The notes beneath the pieces are model-generated. The model was not told the origin of the DNA. It was given only the letters and a program-made list of their open reading frames with translations, and did not search any database. The translations under genes were made by a program, and so were the position numbers. From NCBI GenBank assembly GCA_017541025.1, contig JAFXZY010000002.1, forward strand, positions 62,001 to 126,000: a stretch of 64,000 nucleotides of DNA, given 5' to 3'. This document shows, piece after piece, positions 46,519 through 55,601 of the stretch (positions are counted from its first letter, which is position 1; each line of letters opens with the position of its first letter). This stretch comes from Bacteroidaceae bacterium (lineage in GTDB: Bacteria; Bacteroidota; Bacteroidia; Bacteroidales; Bacteroidaceae).

Positions 46519-47225
46519 GAACTCGGAGACCGTTATACGCCGTCAGAATGCTCCTGTGCTTAGTGGTATGGCTTGGCGGAGCATTTTCCCTTCATGCACA
46601 AGAGCGGGAGGTGTTGCTTCCCGACTCTCTTGACAGGATTGTACTGAAGGATTCTGCGCGTATAGTGGAGGTTTCTGACAGTATGCTGCAAGCCTCGATA
46701 GAATCGTCCCAGAAGCGGGAGCGTTTTGTTCCAGATCCCATCCGTTCCATGTGGCTGGGACTGGTTTTCCCTGGAGGCGGTCAGATATACAACCGAAAAT
46801 ACTGGAAACTGCCCATCATATATGGAGGATTTCTGGGTTGTGTATATGCGTTGACATGGAACTCCCAGATGCTTCATGACTACTCGCAGGCGTATCTGGA
46901 CATTATGGATTCAGATCCGAACACCAAGAGCTACGAGAAGATGCTGCCCATAGGCTACGATATCACAGGAAGAGAGGAACGCTTCAAGACGATATTCAAG
47001 AACAAGAAGAATTTCTTCAGGCGGAATCGCGACCTGAGTATCTTTGCCTTTGCCGGAGTCTATCTGCTGGCTGTGGTTGATGCTTACGTGGATGGCGAAC
47101 TATCGACCTTCGATATCAGCGATGACCTGAGCTTGCATCTGGAACCTACCATAATACCGATTACATCCCCCAAAACGCTGGGGCGCGAGGCGGTTCCAGG
47201 AATTAAATTTACGCTATCCTATTAG
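46515..47225 (+). CDS. DUF5683-type membrane protein
   Basis: 236 residues with the TTG start at 46515, which overlaps the parB stop (TTGA). An ATG at 46548 also starts a hydrophobic stretch but would lose the Arg-rich n-region, so I prefer the TTG. N-terminal signal sequence (LLCLVVWLGGAFSLHAQ), then RSMWLGLVFPGGGQIYNRKYWKLPIIYGGFLGCVYA and a second membrane segment (LSIFAFAGVYLLAVVDAYVDG). This is the DUF5683 pattern; its conserved position after parB hints at an envelope or division role, function unknown. Confidence 0.8.
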   Translation: MRTRRPLYAVRMLLCLVVWLGGAFSLHAQEREVLLPDSLDRIVLKDSARIVEVSDSMLQASIESSQKRERFVPDPIRSMWLGLVFPGGGQIYNRKYWKLPIIYGGFLGCVYALTWNSQMLHDYSQAYLDIMDSDPNTKSYEKMLPIGYDITGREERFKTIFKNKKNFFRRNRDLSIFAFAGVYLLAVVDAYVDGELSTFDISDDLSLHLEPTIIPITSPKTLGREAVPGIKFTLSY

Positions 47226-47243
47226 AAAAGTTAAAACAAGATT

Positions 47244-48512
47244 ATGAAGATAAGATTTTATATATTCAGTTGTGTGTTTGTGCTGGCCCTTGCCACTCAT
47301 GCCCAGGAATACGAAGAAGAGGCAACTGACAATGACGAAACCTTGCTGCCAGAAGGTATGCAGATGTACGAACTGGACAGTCTCCTGAATGACTGGATGA
47401 CCAAGAACTACTTGACCAATGTGGAGAATTGCCTGTCAACGGGTGTGAATCCCGAATTCGACCATGAGACATACGCGCTGCGTCTCAGCAGGCTCCCCAA
47501 TGTGATAGAAATGCCCTATAACGAGATAGTTCGCAAGTACATCGACCGTTATTGTGAACGTCTGCGCCCCTCGGTAAGCATTATGCTGGCTGCCTGCAAC
47601 TTCTACAATCCCATCTTTGAGGAAGCGTTGGAGAGCTATCAGGTTCCCCTTGAACTGCGTAACCTTCCCATCATAGAGAGCGCCTTGCACCCTAATGCTG
47701 TCAGCAGGGCAGGAGCCGTGGGACTCTGGCAGTTTATGATTGGCACAGCCAAGAAATACGGATTGGAGGTTACCAGCCTCATAGACGAGCGCAAAGACCC
47801 TATCAAGGCCAGCTATGCTGCTGCACATTATCTGAAAGACCTTTATGACATCTTTGGCGACTGGTCTCTGGCTGTTGCTGCCTACAATTGCGGCCCGGGT
47901 AATGTGAGCAAGGCTATCCGTCGTTCTGGTGGAGGTAAGACGGACTTCTGGGGTATTTACCAGTATCTGCCTGCTGAGACCAGAGGCTATGTGCCTGCCT
48001 TCATAGCAGCCAACTACGTAATGAACTATTACTGCGACCACAATATCTGTCCCGTTGGCACCACGCTGCCACAGGCTACGGACACCCTTCTGTTAAAGAA
48101 GAACGTAAGGATGGAGCAGATAGCTGCTACATGCGACATCAGCATAGACGAACTTCGTGCCCTTAATCCCCAGTATCGCACAACGCTCATCCCAGGTGAT
48201 TCGCACGACTGCATCCTGCGTATGCCCTCAGATAAGATAAATGCCTTTATTGATGCTGGCGACTCTATCTATGTAAAGCAAACAGAGAATTACAACATCA
48301 GGGAGATTGCCTTCGACGATAATAGTGGCAGTAAGAAAAAAGGCAGGAGAAGCAGAGGCGGAAGGTCTTCATCAGGCACTGTTACCGTTAAGAAGGGTGA
48401 CACCTTAGGAGCAATAGCACAACGCAACCATACCACTGTAAGTGCATTACAGCGTGCGAATGGCCTTAAGGGCACAAACATTAAGGCAGGACAAAAACTG
48501 AAAATGCCATAA
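47244..48512 (+). CDS. mltD: Membrane-bound lytic murein transglycosylase D-like, with LysM
   Basis: 422 residues with a signal peptide (MKIRFYIFSCVFVLALATHAQ). The SLT catalytic domain has E145 in LPIIESALHPNAVSRAGAVGLWQFM, KDPIKASYAAAHYLKDLYDIFGDW and AVAAYNCGPGNV. A weak LysM-like stretch (about 290-330) and a clear C-terminal LysM (VKKGDTLGAIAQRNHTTVSALQRANGL) bind peptidoglycan. Cleaves glycan strands non-hydrolytically. Part of the parAB cluster. Confidence 0.92.
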   Translation: MKIRFYIFSCVFVLALATHAQEYEEEATDNDETLLPEGMQMYELDSLLNDWMTKNYLTNVENCLSTGVNPEFDHETYALRLSRLPNVIEMPYNEIVRKYIDRYCERLRPSVSIMLAACNFYNPIFEEALESYQVPLELRNLPIIESALHPNAVSRAGAVGLWQFMIGTAKKYGLEVTSLIDERKDPIKASYAAAHYLKDLYDIFGDWSLAVAAYNCGPGNVSKAIRRSGGGKTDFWGIYQYLPAETRGYVPAFIAANYVMNYYCDHNICPVGTTLPQATDTLLLKKNVRMEQIAATCDISIDELRALNPQYRTTLIPGDSHDCILRMPSDKINAFIDAGDSIYVKQTENYNIREIAFDDNSGSKKKGRRSRGGRSSSGTVTVKKGDTLGAIAQRNHTTVSALQRANGLKGTNIKAGQKLKMP

Positions 48513-48543
48513 TGGAATATATATAATGTAAAAGGATTTGGAT

Positions 48544-50793
48544 ATGGAAAATGTAAGCATAAAAGAGTTGGAAGACGAGAAGATGGTAAGCCAGGCTTAT
48601 CAGCATCTTGTCGAGACGTATCTTAATTCTAAGCATCGTAAGCATGTAGAGATCATTGACAAGGCTTTCAACTTTGCCAAAGAGGCGCATAAAGGTGTCA
48701 GGCGTCTCTCGGGCGAGCCTTACATTATGCATCCCATTGCCGTAGCCCAAATTGCATGCGAGGAAATTGGGCTCGGAAGTACCAGCATCTGTGCTGCATT
48801 GCTGCATGATGTTGTTGAGGATACAGATTACACGGCAGAGGACATTGCCAACATCTTTGGTGAGAAAATCGCCCAGATTGTGGACGGACTTACCAAAATC
48901 TCCGGCGGCATCTTTGGTGACAAGGCATCGGCTCAGGCAGAATCGTTCAAGAAGCTTCTGCTGACCATGAGCGATGACATCCGCGTTATCCTTATCAAAA
49001 TCTCCGACCGATTGCACAACATGCGTACGTTAGGCAGCCAGTTGCCCAACAAACAGTATAAAATTGCCGGTGAGACACTCTACATCTATGCACCCTTAGC
49101 CAACAGACTGGGTCTGAATAAGATTAAGGAGGAACTGGAGGACTTGAGTTTCAGTTATGAACACCCTGAGGAGTATAGTGCCCTAAAAGCAAAGCTGGCT
49201 GGCATGAAGGAACACCTTACCACCATCTTCGACCAGTTTACCGCTCCACTTAGGGAGGAATTCGACAAGGCAGGTATAAAATACGAGATAAAGGCACGAA
49301 TTAAGGCTCCATATAGTATCTGGAGCAAGATGCAGAACAAGCACGTTACCTTTGATGAGATTTACGATATTCTGGCCGTCCGCATCATTTTCGACTGCGA
49401 CGATATCAGCAAGGAGATAGCAGAATGCTTCCAAATCTATGCTATTGCCAGCAGTATTTATAAGCCTCACCCGGAACGTATGCGCGACTGGCTCTCGCAC
49501 CCCAAAGCCAATGGTTACCAGGCGCTCCATACTACTCTCATGGGTAAGAACGGAAAATGGGTGGAGGTGCAAATCAGAAGCCGTCGCATGGACGATAAGG
49601 CTGAACAGGGCTTTGCGGCACACTGGAAATACAAGGAGGGAGGCAAGACAAGTGAGGACAGTGAGAGCGAACTGGATAAATGGTTGCTTACCATTAAGGA
49701 AATCCTTGACGACCCACAGCCTAATGCCATAGATTTCCTGGATACCATCAAACTCAACCTTTTTGCCAGCGAGATATTCGTTGTTACACCCAAGGGCGAG
49801 TTCAAGACTATGCCTGCCAACTGTACGGTACTGGACTTTGCCTTCAATATTCACACTTTCTTGGGTACCCATTGCATAGGTGCCAAGGTAAACCATCATT
49901 TGGTTCCCATCAGCCATGTATTGCAAAGTGGCGACCAAGTGGAGATTCTTACTTCCAAGACTCAGAAGGTGGAACGCGAATGGATTCAGTTTGCTACTAC
50001 TGCCAAGGCAAAAGGTAAGATTCAGGCTTTGCTGCGCCGTGAGGACAGAGAGAAGCTGAAAGTGGGCGAGGAACTGCTGAACGCATTCTTCCTGAAAATA
50101 GAGAAAGAACCTAACAGCATAAACATTGATAAGCTTTGTCGCCTGCACAATATGCAGTCAAGGGAAGAGTTCCTCGTGGCTGTGGGTGAAAAACGTATCA
50201 ATCTTGGCGATAACGATGAAGCCACCATCCTTGATAAACTGCCAAACAAAAAAGGATGGGGACGTTACATACCCTTCTTTAAAAAGCGTGTGAACAATAA
50301 TGTGGATGCAACTCCTGAAATCGCTGTCACACCCCTGAAGATTGACAAGAAGAAACCCTTAATCCTGAACGAGGAGACAATGGGTCATTATATCATCTGC
50401 CAATCTTGTCATCCCATTCCCGGTGATGATGTGCTGGGATATTTTGATGGCGTCAGTACTATCACCATTCATAAACGCCAGTGCGAAATTGCTTCCAAGT
50501 TGAAGGCCAGCGACGGCAACCATATCCTTGCCGCCAACTGGGACACGCACAAGCGAATCTCTTTCCCGGCAACGCTTCGCATTGAGGGTATAGACCACAT
50601 AGGCGTACTGCACCAGATAACGGGTATCTTATATCAGCAACTGAATGTGAATATCCACAAGTTGGAAATTGACTCGCAAGACGGTATCTTCAGGGCTGAG
50701 ATACAGTTGGGCGTCCATGATGTGAACGACATCCGCTCCATCTGTAAGAATCTTAAGAAAATAAAGGAGATAAAGGACGTTAAACGCTTCTGA
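48544..50793 (+). CDS. Bifunctional (p)ppGpp synthetase/hydrolase
   Basis: 749 residues from the ATG at 48544; a TTG two codons earlier is also in frame. The HD hydrolase domain has HPIAVAQI and LLHDVVEDTDYT; the synthetase domain has SIWSKMQ, DILAVRIIF and KANGYQALHTTLMG; then TGS (FVVTPKGEFKTMPANCTVLDFAFNIH) and a C-terminal ACT domain (IGVLHQITGILYQQLNVNIHKLEI). Long RSH protein of the RelA/SpoT type, with both activities by motif. Its stop codon directly abuts the stop of the convergent MerR gene with no gap. Confidence 0.95.
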   Translation: MENVSIKELEDEKMVSQAYQHLVETYLNSKHRKHVEIIDKAFNFAKEAHKGVRRLSGEPYIMHPIAVAQIACEEIGLGSTSICAALLHDVVEDTDYTAEDIANIFGEKIAQIVDGLTKISGGIFGDKASAQAESFKKLLLTMSDDIRVILIKISDRLHNMRTLGSQLPNKQYKIAGETLYIYAPLANRLGLNKIKEELEDLSFSYEHPEEYSALKAKLAGMKEHLTTIFDQFTAPLREEFDKAGIKYEIKARIKAPYSIWSKMQNKHVTFDEIYDILAVRIIFDCDDISKEIAECFQIYAIASSIYKPHPERMRDWLSHPKANGYQALHTTLMGKNGKWVEVQIRSRRMDDKAEQGFAAHWKYKEGGKTSEDSESELDKWLLTIKEILDDPQPNAIDFLDTIKLNLFASEIFVVTPKGEFKTMPANCTVLDFAFNIHTFLGTHCIGAKVNHHLVPISHVLQSGDQVEILTSKTQKVEREWIQFATTAKAKGKIQALLRREDREKLKVGEELLNAFFLKIEKEPNSINIDKLCRLHNMQSREEFLVAVGEKRINLGDNDEATILDKLPNKKGWGRYIPFFKKRVNNNVDATPEIAVTPLKIDKKKPLILNEETMGHYIICQSCHPIPGDDVLGYFDGVSTITIHKRQCEIASKLKASDGNHILAANWDTHKRISFPATLRIEGIDHIGVLHQITGILYQQLNVNIHKLEIDSQDGIFRAEIQLGVHDVNDIRSICKNLKKIKEIKDVKRF

Positions 50794-51141
50794 TTACAAA
50801 TCCTTCAGTTCGTTGCTGATTTCTATCAGTTCCTCCCGGATAGACTGCAAGTAACCCAACACTTCGGCTGTGTTATTCGCTCCATCATGGTTCTTTGCCA
50901 GTACCTGCTTGGCAGCACCGATCTTCATGCCCCTCACTTTAAGGAGGTTGTAAACCAGTTGAATTTCAGCAATATCCTCAGTTGTGTATTTTCGTATTCC
51001 ACGACCAACGGTCTTCTTAGGCTTAATATTAGGGAATTCTTTTTCCCAATAACGCAAAAGAGACTCAGCCACATTGAATTGTGCAGCTACCTCACTAATA
51101 GAATAAAACTTCTTCAGCTCTTTATTCGGATTATAAGGCAT
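50794..51141 (-). CDS. MerR-family transcriptional regulator
   Basis: 115 residues. N-terminal winged HTH (YSISEVAAQFNVAESLLRYWEKEFPNIKP), then RKYTTEDIAEIQLVYNLLKVRGMKIGAAKQVL and a short C-terminal helix. There is no effector-binding domain or Cys cluster, so the signal is not evident. Divergent from alaS; the two promoters overlap almost completely, so binding at its own promoter would affect alaS. Confidence 0.88.
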   Translation of the reverse strand: MPYNPNKELKKFYSISEVAAQFNVAESLLRYWEKEFPNIKPKKTVGRGIRKYTTEDIAEIQLVYNLLKVRGMKIGAAKQVLAKNHDGANNTAEVLGYLQSIREELIEISNELKDL

Positions 51142-51176
51142 AATTGTAGATATTACTTCCTTTTGTAATCAAATTC

Positions 51177-51208
51177 TTTGCAAAAATAGGTAAAATAAAT
51201 TACCTTTG
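51177..51208 (+). promoter_or_regulatory. Consensus promoter for alaS
   Basis: TTTG (51177-51180), 20 bp, TACCTTTG (51201-51208). About 86 bp upstream of the alaS ATG. Overlaps the merR promoter on the other strand. Confidence 0.85.
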
Positions 51209-51211
51209 CAA
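51181..51211 (-). promoter_or_regulatory. Promoter for the MerR gene, overlapping alaS promoter
   Basis: Minus strand: TTG (51211-51209), 20 bp, then TATTTTTG (51188-51181). Its boxes sit inside or against those of the alaS promoter. Confidence 0.8.
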
Positions 51212-51260
51212 GATTTTTGGTGAATTACTCATGTAAAACAGCCAAATAATCACATAGTTA

Positions 51261-51293
51261 ATTGTAAATTGTAAATAGACAAATCGTAAATAA
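51261..51293 (+). repeat. Heptanucleotide repeat, ATTGTAA-type
   Basis: ATTGTAA, ATTGTAA, ATAGACA, then AATCGTAA: about four units in the alaS 5' untranslated region, ending just before the start codon. Confidence 0.55.
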
Positions 51294-51294
51294 C

Positions 51295-53928
51295 ATGATG
51301 ACAGCTAACGAAATTAGAGACTCGTTCAAGAAGTTCTTCGAGTCAAAGGGGCATCAGATTGTGCCTTCTGCTCCTATGGTAGTAAAGGACGACCCGACAC
51401 TGATGTTTACCAATGCTGGTATGAACCAGTGGAAGGACATCATTTTGGGAACTCGCGACCCAGAGCCACGCCGTCGTGCCGACAGCCAGAAGTGTCTGCG
51501 CGTAAGCGGTAAGCATAACGACTTGGAAGAAGTGGGACATGATACCTACCATCACACCATGTTCGAGATGCTGGGCAACTGGTCGTTCGGCGACTACTTC
51601 AAGGAGGGTGCTATCGATATGGCATGGGAATACCTTGTTGATGTGCTCAAGCTTGACCCCAAGGATCTTTATGTAACCGTCTTTGAGGGCTCTCCCGAGG
51701 AAAACCTTGTTCGCGACGACGAAGCCGCAGGCTACTGGCTGAAGCATGTCCCTACTGATCATATTATTAACGGAAACAAGCACGACAACTTCTGGGAGAT
51801 GGGCGATACAGGTCCATGCGGTCCTTGTTCAGAGATTCACCTGGACAGCCGTACCCCTGAAGAAAAGGCTAAGGTGCCCGGCCGCGAACTGGTAAACAAG
51901 GACGACCCACAGGTGATTGAAATCTGGAACATCGTATTCATGCAGTACGAGCGCAAGGCTGACGGGCACTTGGAGCCCCTGAGCATGAACGTCATTGATA
52001 CAGGTATGGGCTTCGAGCGTTTGGTTCGCGCCATTCAAGGCAAGCATTCAAATTACGACACAGATGTTTTCCAGCCCATCATCAAGGCCATTGGTGACCT
52101 CAGCGGCTATAAGTATGGCGACAAGGAAGAGACCGATGTTGCCATGCGTGTAATTGCCGACCACTTGCGTACCATCGCTTTCAGTATTGCTGACGGTCAG
52201 TTGCCAGGCAACGCCAAGGCCGGCTATGTTATCCGTCGTATCTTACGTCGTGCTGTTCGTTACGCTTATACATTCCTGGGGCAGAAAGAGGCCTTCATGT
52301 ATCGACTGCTTCCTGCTCTCATTCAGGAGATGGGTACTACTTATCCCGAGCTGGAGGCTCAGCGTGAGCTGATTACCAAGGTGATGAAGGAAGAGGAAGA
52401 CAGCTTCCTGCGCACTTTAGATACAGGTATAAAACTGCTTGACGGCGTAATGAAGGAGACAAAGGCTGCAGGCAAAACAGAAATTGCCGGCGAGAAAGCC
52501 TTCACCCTCTTTGATACCTACGGATTCCCCCTCGACCTTACCGAGCTTATCTGTCGCGAGAACGGTCTGACCGTTGACGAGGCTGGTTTCAACGTAGAGA
52601 TGGAGAAGCAGAAAGCCCGTGCCCGTAATGCCGCTCAGGTTGAGATGGGCGACTGGCACATCGTCTCTGAGAGCCAGAGCGAGAACGGTGAGATCTCTAC
52701 CTTCGTAGGATACGATTATACCGAGTATAGCTGCCACATTGTAAAGTATCGCGAGGTTAAACAGAAGAAAGGCGTTGTGTATGAAGCTATCCTTGACCAG
52801 ACTCCCTTCTATGGCGAGATGGGTGGTGAGGTCGGCGATACCGGCGTGCTGGTAAATGAGACAGAGACCATCAAGGTTATAGATACCAAGAAGGAGAATG
52901 GTGTAAGCATACATCTTCTGGATCGCATCCCCACCAATCCTGAAGCAGAGTTCATGGCTTGCGTCGATGTTGACCGTCGTCGTGCCATCGAGGCCAACCA
53001 CTCTTGTACTCACTTGTTGGATGAGGCATTGAAGGAAGTGCTGGGTAACCATGTTGAGCAGAAAGGCTCGTTGGTAACTCCCGACTATCTGCGTTTCGAC
53101 TTCTCTCACTTCGAGAAGGTAACACCTGAGCAGATTCGTGAGGTAGAGCATTTGGTTAACGAGCGTATCCGTGAGAACCTGCCCTTGCAGGAATATCGCG
53201 ACACTCCAATAGAAGAAGCTAAGAAACTGGGGGCCGTTGCTCTCTTTGGCGAGAAATACGGCGACAAGGTACGTGTCGTTCAGTTCGGCAGCAGCATAGA
53301 GTTCTGTGGAGGCTGCCATGCCAAGAGCACAGGTTGCATCGGTATGGTTCGCATCATCTCCGAGAGCAGCATTGCCGCCGGTGTTCGTCGTATCGAGGCC
53401 ATCACGGGTAAGGCTGTGGAAGAGGTAATGGACAAGCAGCAGGATCTGTTGATTGGACTCAAGAGTCTCTTCAATAATGCTCCCGACTTGATGGCTACCA
53501 TCCGCAAGGCCATCAGCGATAATGCAGAGCTGAAGAAGCAGGTTGAAGACACAATGCGCGAGAAAGCAGCAGACCTGAAGAAGGACATGATTGCCAAGCA
53601 GACACAGGTCAACGGCATCACGGTCCTCAAGGCTTACACCACTCTCAGCGCAGAATTTGTCAAGGATATCGCATTCCAGCTCCGTGCTGAAGTTGAGAAT
53701 AGCCTCGTAGTCATCGGTTCCGTAGCAGATGGCAAGCCCTTGCTTACTGCTGCTGCATCAGACAGTGTAGTTGCAACTGGCGTAAACATTGGTAAGAATA
53801 TCCGCGAAGCAGCCAAGCTCATACAGGGCGGCGGCGGCGGTCAGCCTCACTTCGCTACAGCAGGCGGCAAGGATGTGAACGGTATTCACGCCGCTGTAGA
53901 AAAACTTGTTGAGATTCTTTTAAATTAG
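51295..53928 (+). CDS. alaS: Alanyl-tRNA synthetase
   Basis: 877 residues, full length. Class II core at the N-terminus ([41 protein letters not shown]), the editing domain with [13 protein letters not shown] and [10 protein letters not shown] for clearing mischarged Ser/Gly-tRNA-Ala, and the C-Ala domain ending [16 protein letters not shown]. Two ATG codons start the gene; the first was taken. The stop codon lies inside a degenerate heptanucleotide repeat, followed by a terminator shared with the convergent helicase gene. Confidence 0.97.
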   Translation: MMTANEIRDSFKKFFESKGHQIVPSAPMVVKDDPTLMFTNAGMNQWKDIILGTRDPEPRRRADSQKCLRVSGKHNDLEEVGHDTYHHTMFEMLGNWSFGDYFKEGAIDMAWEYLVDVLKLDPKDLYVTVFEGSPEENLVRDDEAAGYWLKHVPTDHIINGNKHDNFWEMGDTGPCGPCSEIHLDSRTPEEKAKVPGRELVNKDDPQVIEIWNIVFMQYERKADGHLEPLSMNVIDTGMGFERLVRAIQGKHSNYDTDVFQPIIKAIGDLSGYKYGDKEETDVAMRVIADHLRTIAFSIADGQLPGNAKAGYVIRRILRRAVRYAYTFLGQKEAFMYRLLPALIQEMGTTYPELEAQRELITKVMKEEEDSFLRTLDTGIKLLDGVMKETKAAGKTEIAGEKAFTLFDTYGFPLDLTELICRENGLTVDEAGFNVEMEKQKARARNAAQVEMGDWHIVSESQSENGEISTFVGYDYTEYSCHIVKYREVKQKKGVVYEAILDQTPFYGEMGGEVGDTGVLVNETETIKVIDTKKENGVSIHLLDRIPTNPEAEFMACVDVDRRRAIEANHSCTHLLDEALKEVLGNHVEQKGSLVTPDYLRFDFSHFEKVTPEQIREVEHLVNERIRENLPLQEYRDTPIEEAKKLGAVALFGEKYGDKVRVVQFGSSIEFCGGCHAKSTGCIGMVRIISESSIAAGVRRIEAITGKAVEEVMDKQQDLLIGLKSLFNNAPDLMATIRKAISDNAELKKQVEDTMREKAADLKKDMIAKQTQVNGITVLKAYTTLSAEFVKDIAFQLRAEVENSLVVIGSVADGKPLLTAAASDSVVATGVNIGKNIREAAKLIQGGGGGQPHFATAGGKDVNGIHAAVEKLVEILLN

Positions 53929-53959
53929 ACTTTAGACCTCAGACGAAAGACTTTAGTCG
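53925..53959 (+). repeat. Degenerate heptanucleotide repeat, TTAGACT-type x 5
   Basis: TTAGACT, TTAGACC, TCAGACG, AAAGACT, TTAGTCG in register. It contains the alaS stop codon (53926-53928). Confidence 0.6.
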
Positions 53960-53980
53960 TATAAATGAGGTTATAATAAT

Positions 53981-54012
53981 AAAACGCTCTCCAATTCGGA
54001 GGGCGTTTTTTT
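53981..54012. terminator. Terminator between alaS and the RecD-like helicase
   Basis: AAAACGCTCTCC (53981-53992) pairs with GGAGGGCGTTTT (53998-54009), one G-U, 5-nt loop, T8 tail on the plus side and an A-rich side for the minus strand. Confidence 0.88.
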
Positions 54013-54016
54013 TACT

Positions 54017-54044
54017 AAGGTCAAAAGTCTGACGTCTCTATCTG
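54017..54044 (-). repeat. Degenerate heptanucleotide repeat in the helicase 3' end
   Basis: Plus strand AAGGTCA, AAAGTCT, GACGTCT, CTATCTG; on the minus strand AGAC-type units like those at 53925. It encodes the last residues (QIETSDF) and stop of the helicase gene. Confidence 0.5.
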
Positions 54045-55508
54045 TTCCTTTGGCCAGTTTACCAGAAAGACTTTTTCGGTTGCTCGCGTCAGGGCTGTAT
54101 AAAGCCAGCGAAAGTAATCAGGTGAGAGCATGTCCTCTGTAATATATCCCTGATCGATATACACATGCTGCCACTGTCCGCCTTGCGCCTTGTGGCAAGT
54201 AACAGCGTAGGCATATTTTATCTGCAAGGCGTTGTAATAGGGGTCTTGGCGAAGGCGCTTCATTCGCTCGCGTTTGTCCCTAATCTCTGGATAATCCTCC
54301 CACACAGCATTAAAGAGCTGTTCCTGCTGCTGGCGGGTAAGAGCCGGTGCTTCGCTTTGGAGCGTGTCTAACAATACTGTTACGTCCAACTCCAGATTAT
54401 CATAATCGGGGAACCGCAAGGTGGCATCCGCGAAACGGAAACCATAAAGTTCACGCTCATTTCTGAAACGCCTTACTACGGCCACATCACCATTGGCGAT
54501 GAAAAAGCCCCCTTCCAAACCTTCCCCCGAGGAGGAAGGCTTTCTTGATTTCCCCTCTCCTGAGAGTGGGCGGGGGGTGAGGCTTGTCCAGAAGTAGTTA
54601 TTCTTGGCTACCATCACTAAGTCGTTACTGGAGAGTTCCTCCTCATAATCCAGGATTCTTGCCCTTATACCATTATTAAATATATTAGCTCGTTTGTTGC
54701 TACGGGTCACCACAATGGTTTGGTCGGTGCCGCACTGGTGGTAGCTGTCCTCTAAAGCCTCTATCAGTTCATCGCCCGGCATCACGCATACATCAGGGAA
54801 GCCTGTTCGCAGACGGGGAAACTCGTAGTACATCTCCTGCAGCATCAGTTGCCTCAGATGAGTAGCGTTCCAGAGGATGCCCGATTCCTGCTCTTGCCTT
54901 ACTACCTCAGTCAGAAGCACTTCCATGACATCCACATTATAGCCCTCCAAAACACATCTGTTCAAGGCAGGGCTTTCTTCTTCTCCCACGGGAGGCAACT
55001 GCGCCGTATCACCTACCAGTATCAGTCGGCAGCCTTCGCAGGAATAAACAAACTGCATCAGGTCGTCCAACAGTCGGCCTGTGCCGAACATAGAGCCCGA
55101 AAGCCCCTCGTTGGAAATCATCGAGGCCTCGTCCACAATAAAGAGCGTATGTTTATGCAGATTGATGTTGGTTTGGAAGTTATCCATGTCAATGATGGAC
55201 TTCTGGCGGTAGATTCGTTTATGAATGGTGTAAGCGGGCGCATCGGCATAAGAAGAGAAAACTTTGGCTGCGCGGCCTGTTGGAGCCAGCAGCATAACGG
55301 GCTGTTTCAGTTGTAAAAGGGTCTTCACCAAAGCTGCCACAAGTGAGGTCTTTCCGGTTCCCGCATAGCCCCTCAAAAGAAAAAGCGTATTAGGGTTTCT
55401 GCTAAGCAGGAATTCTTCCCACTTATAAACCACTAAATTCTGCTCTTTCGTGGGTTCATGAGCGAAATTCCCTCTGATTAGAGCCCCTAATTCATCACTT
55501 ATCATCAT
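54021..55508 (-). CDS. RecD-like (Dda/RecD2-type) SF1 DNA helicase with a repeat-encoded insertion
   Basis: 495 residues. Walker A GYAGTGKTS near residue 45, LLAPTGRAAKVFS, Walker B LFIVDEASMIS, ILVGDTAQLPPVG, and the C-terminal UvrD-like motif AYAVTCHKAQGGQWQHVYID. This is a 5'-3' helicase of the single-subunit RecD type. Between VMVAKNNYFW and FFIANGDVAVVRRF, where relatives have only a few residues, lies an extra in-frame stretch SLTPRPLSGEGKSRKPSS followed by SGEGLEGG, encoded by inverted repeats R8a/R8b. Whether the insertion is tolerated is unknown; the rest of the protein looks intact. Confidence 0.9.
   Translation of the reverse strand: MMISDELGALIRGNFAHEPTKEQNLVVYKWEEFLLSRNPNTLFLLRGYAGTGKTSLVAALVKTLLQLKQPVMLLAPTGRAAKVFSSYADAPAYTIHKRIYRQKSIIDMDNFQTNINLHKHTLFIVDEASMISNEGLSGSMFGTGRLLDDLMQFVYSCEGCRLILVGDTAQLPPVGEEESPALNRCVLEGYNVDVMEVLLTEVVRQEQESGILWNATHLRQLMLQEMYYEFPRLRTGFPDVCVMPGDELIEALEDSYHQCGTDQTIVVTRSNKRANIFNNGIRARILDYEEELSSNDLVMVAKNNYFWTSLTPRPLSGEGKSRKPSSSGEGLEGGFFIANGDVAVVRRFRNERELYGFRFADATLRFPDYDNLELDVTVLLDTLQSEAPALTRQQQEQLFNAVWEDYPEIRDKRERMKRLRQDPYYNALQIKYAYAVTCHKAQGGQWQHVYIDQGYITEDMLSPDYFRWLYTALTRATEKVFLVNWPKEQIETSDF
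54504..54588. repeat. Inverted doublet of GC-rich hairpin repeats R8a/R8b inside the helicase gene
   Basis: R8a (54504-54543, plus orientation) reads AAAGCCCCCTTCC...CTTCCCCC-GAG-GAGGAAGG. R8b (about 54545-54588) is the family in minus orientation: its reverse complement begins AAGCCTCACCCCCC and ends GAGAGGGGAAA. Together they form a head-to-head doublet with no stop codon in the host frame. Confidence 0.78.
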
Positions 55509-55557
55509 TCTTTTTGAAAAAAAAGCACGAAATCTCGTTTATGTAAATTAAAATTTT

Positions 55558-55565
55558 TATTTTTG
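55558..55565 (+). promoter_or_regulatory. -7 promoter element for the pilin-like gene
   Basis: TATTTTTG, exact TAnnTTTG, 36 bp before the ATG at 55602. The -33 is unclear in the AT-rich spacer. Confidence 0.6.
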
Positions 55566-55601
55566 CGATGCGAATATACAAAATAAAATACAAATAACAA
55601 C

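Noticed and set aside
44650-46600. parS site near parAB
   Set aside because: I looked for a TGTTTCACGTGAAACA-like palindrome here and elsewhere in the window and saw none close enough.
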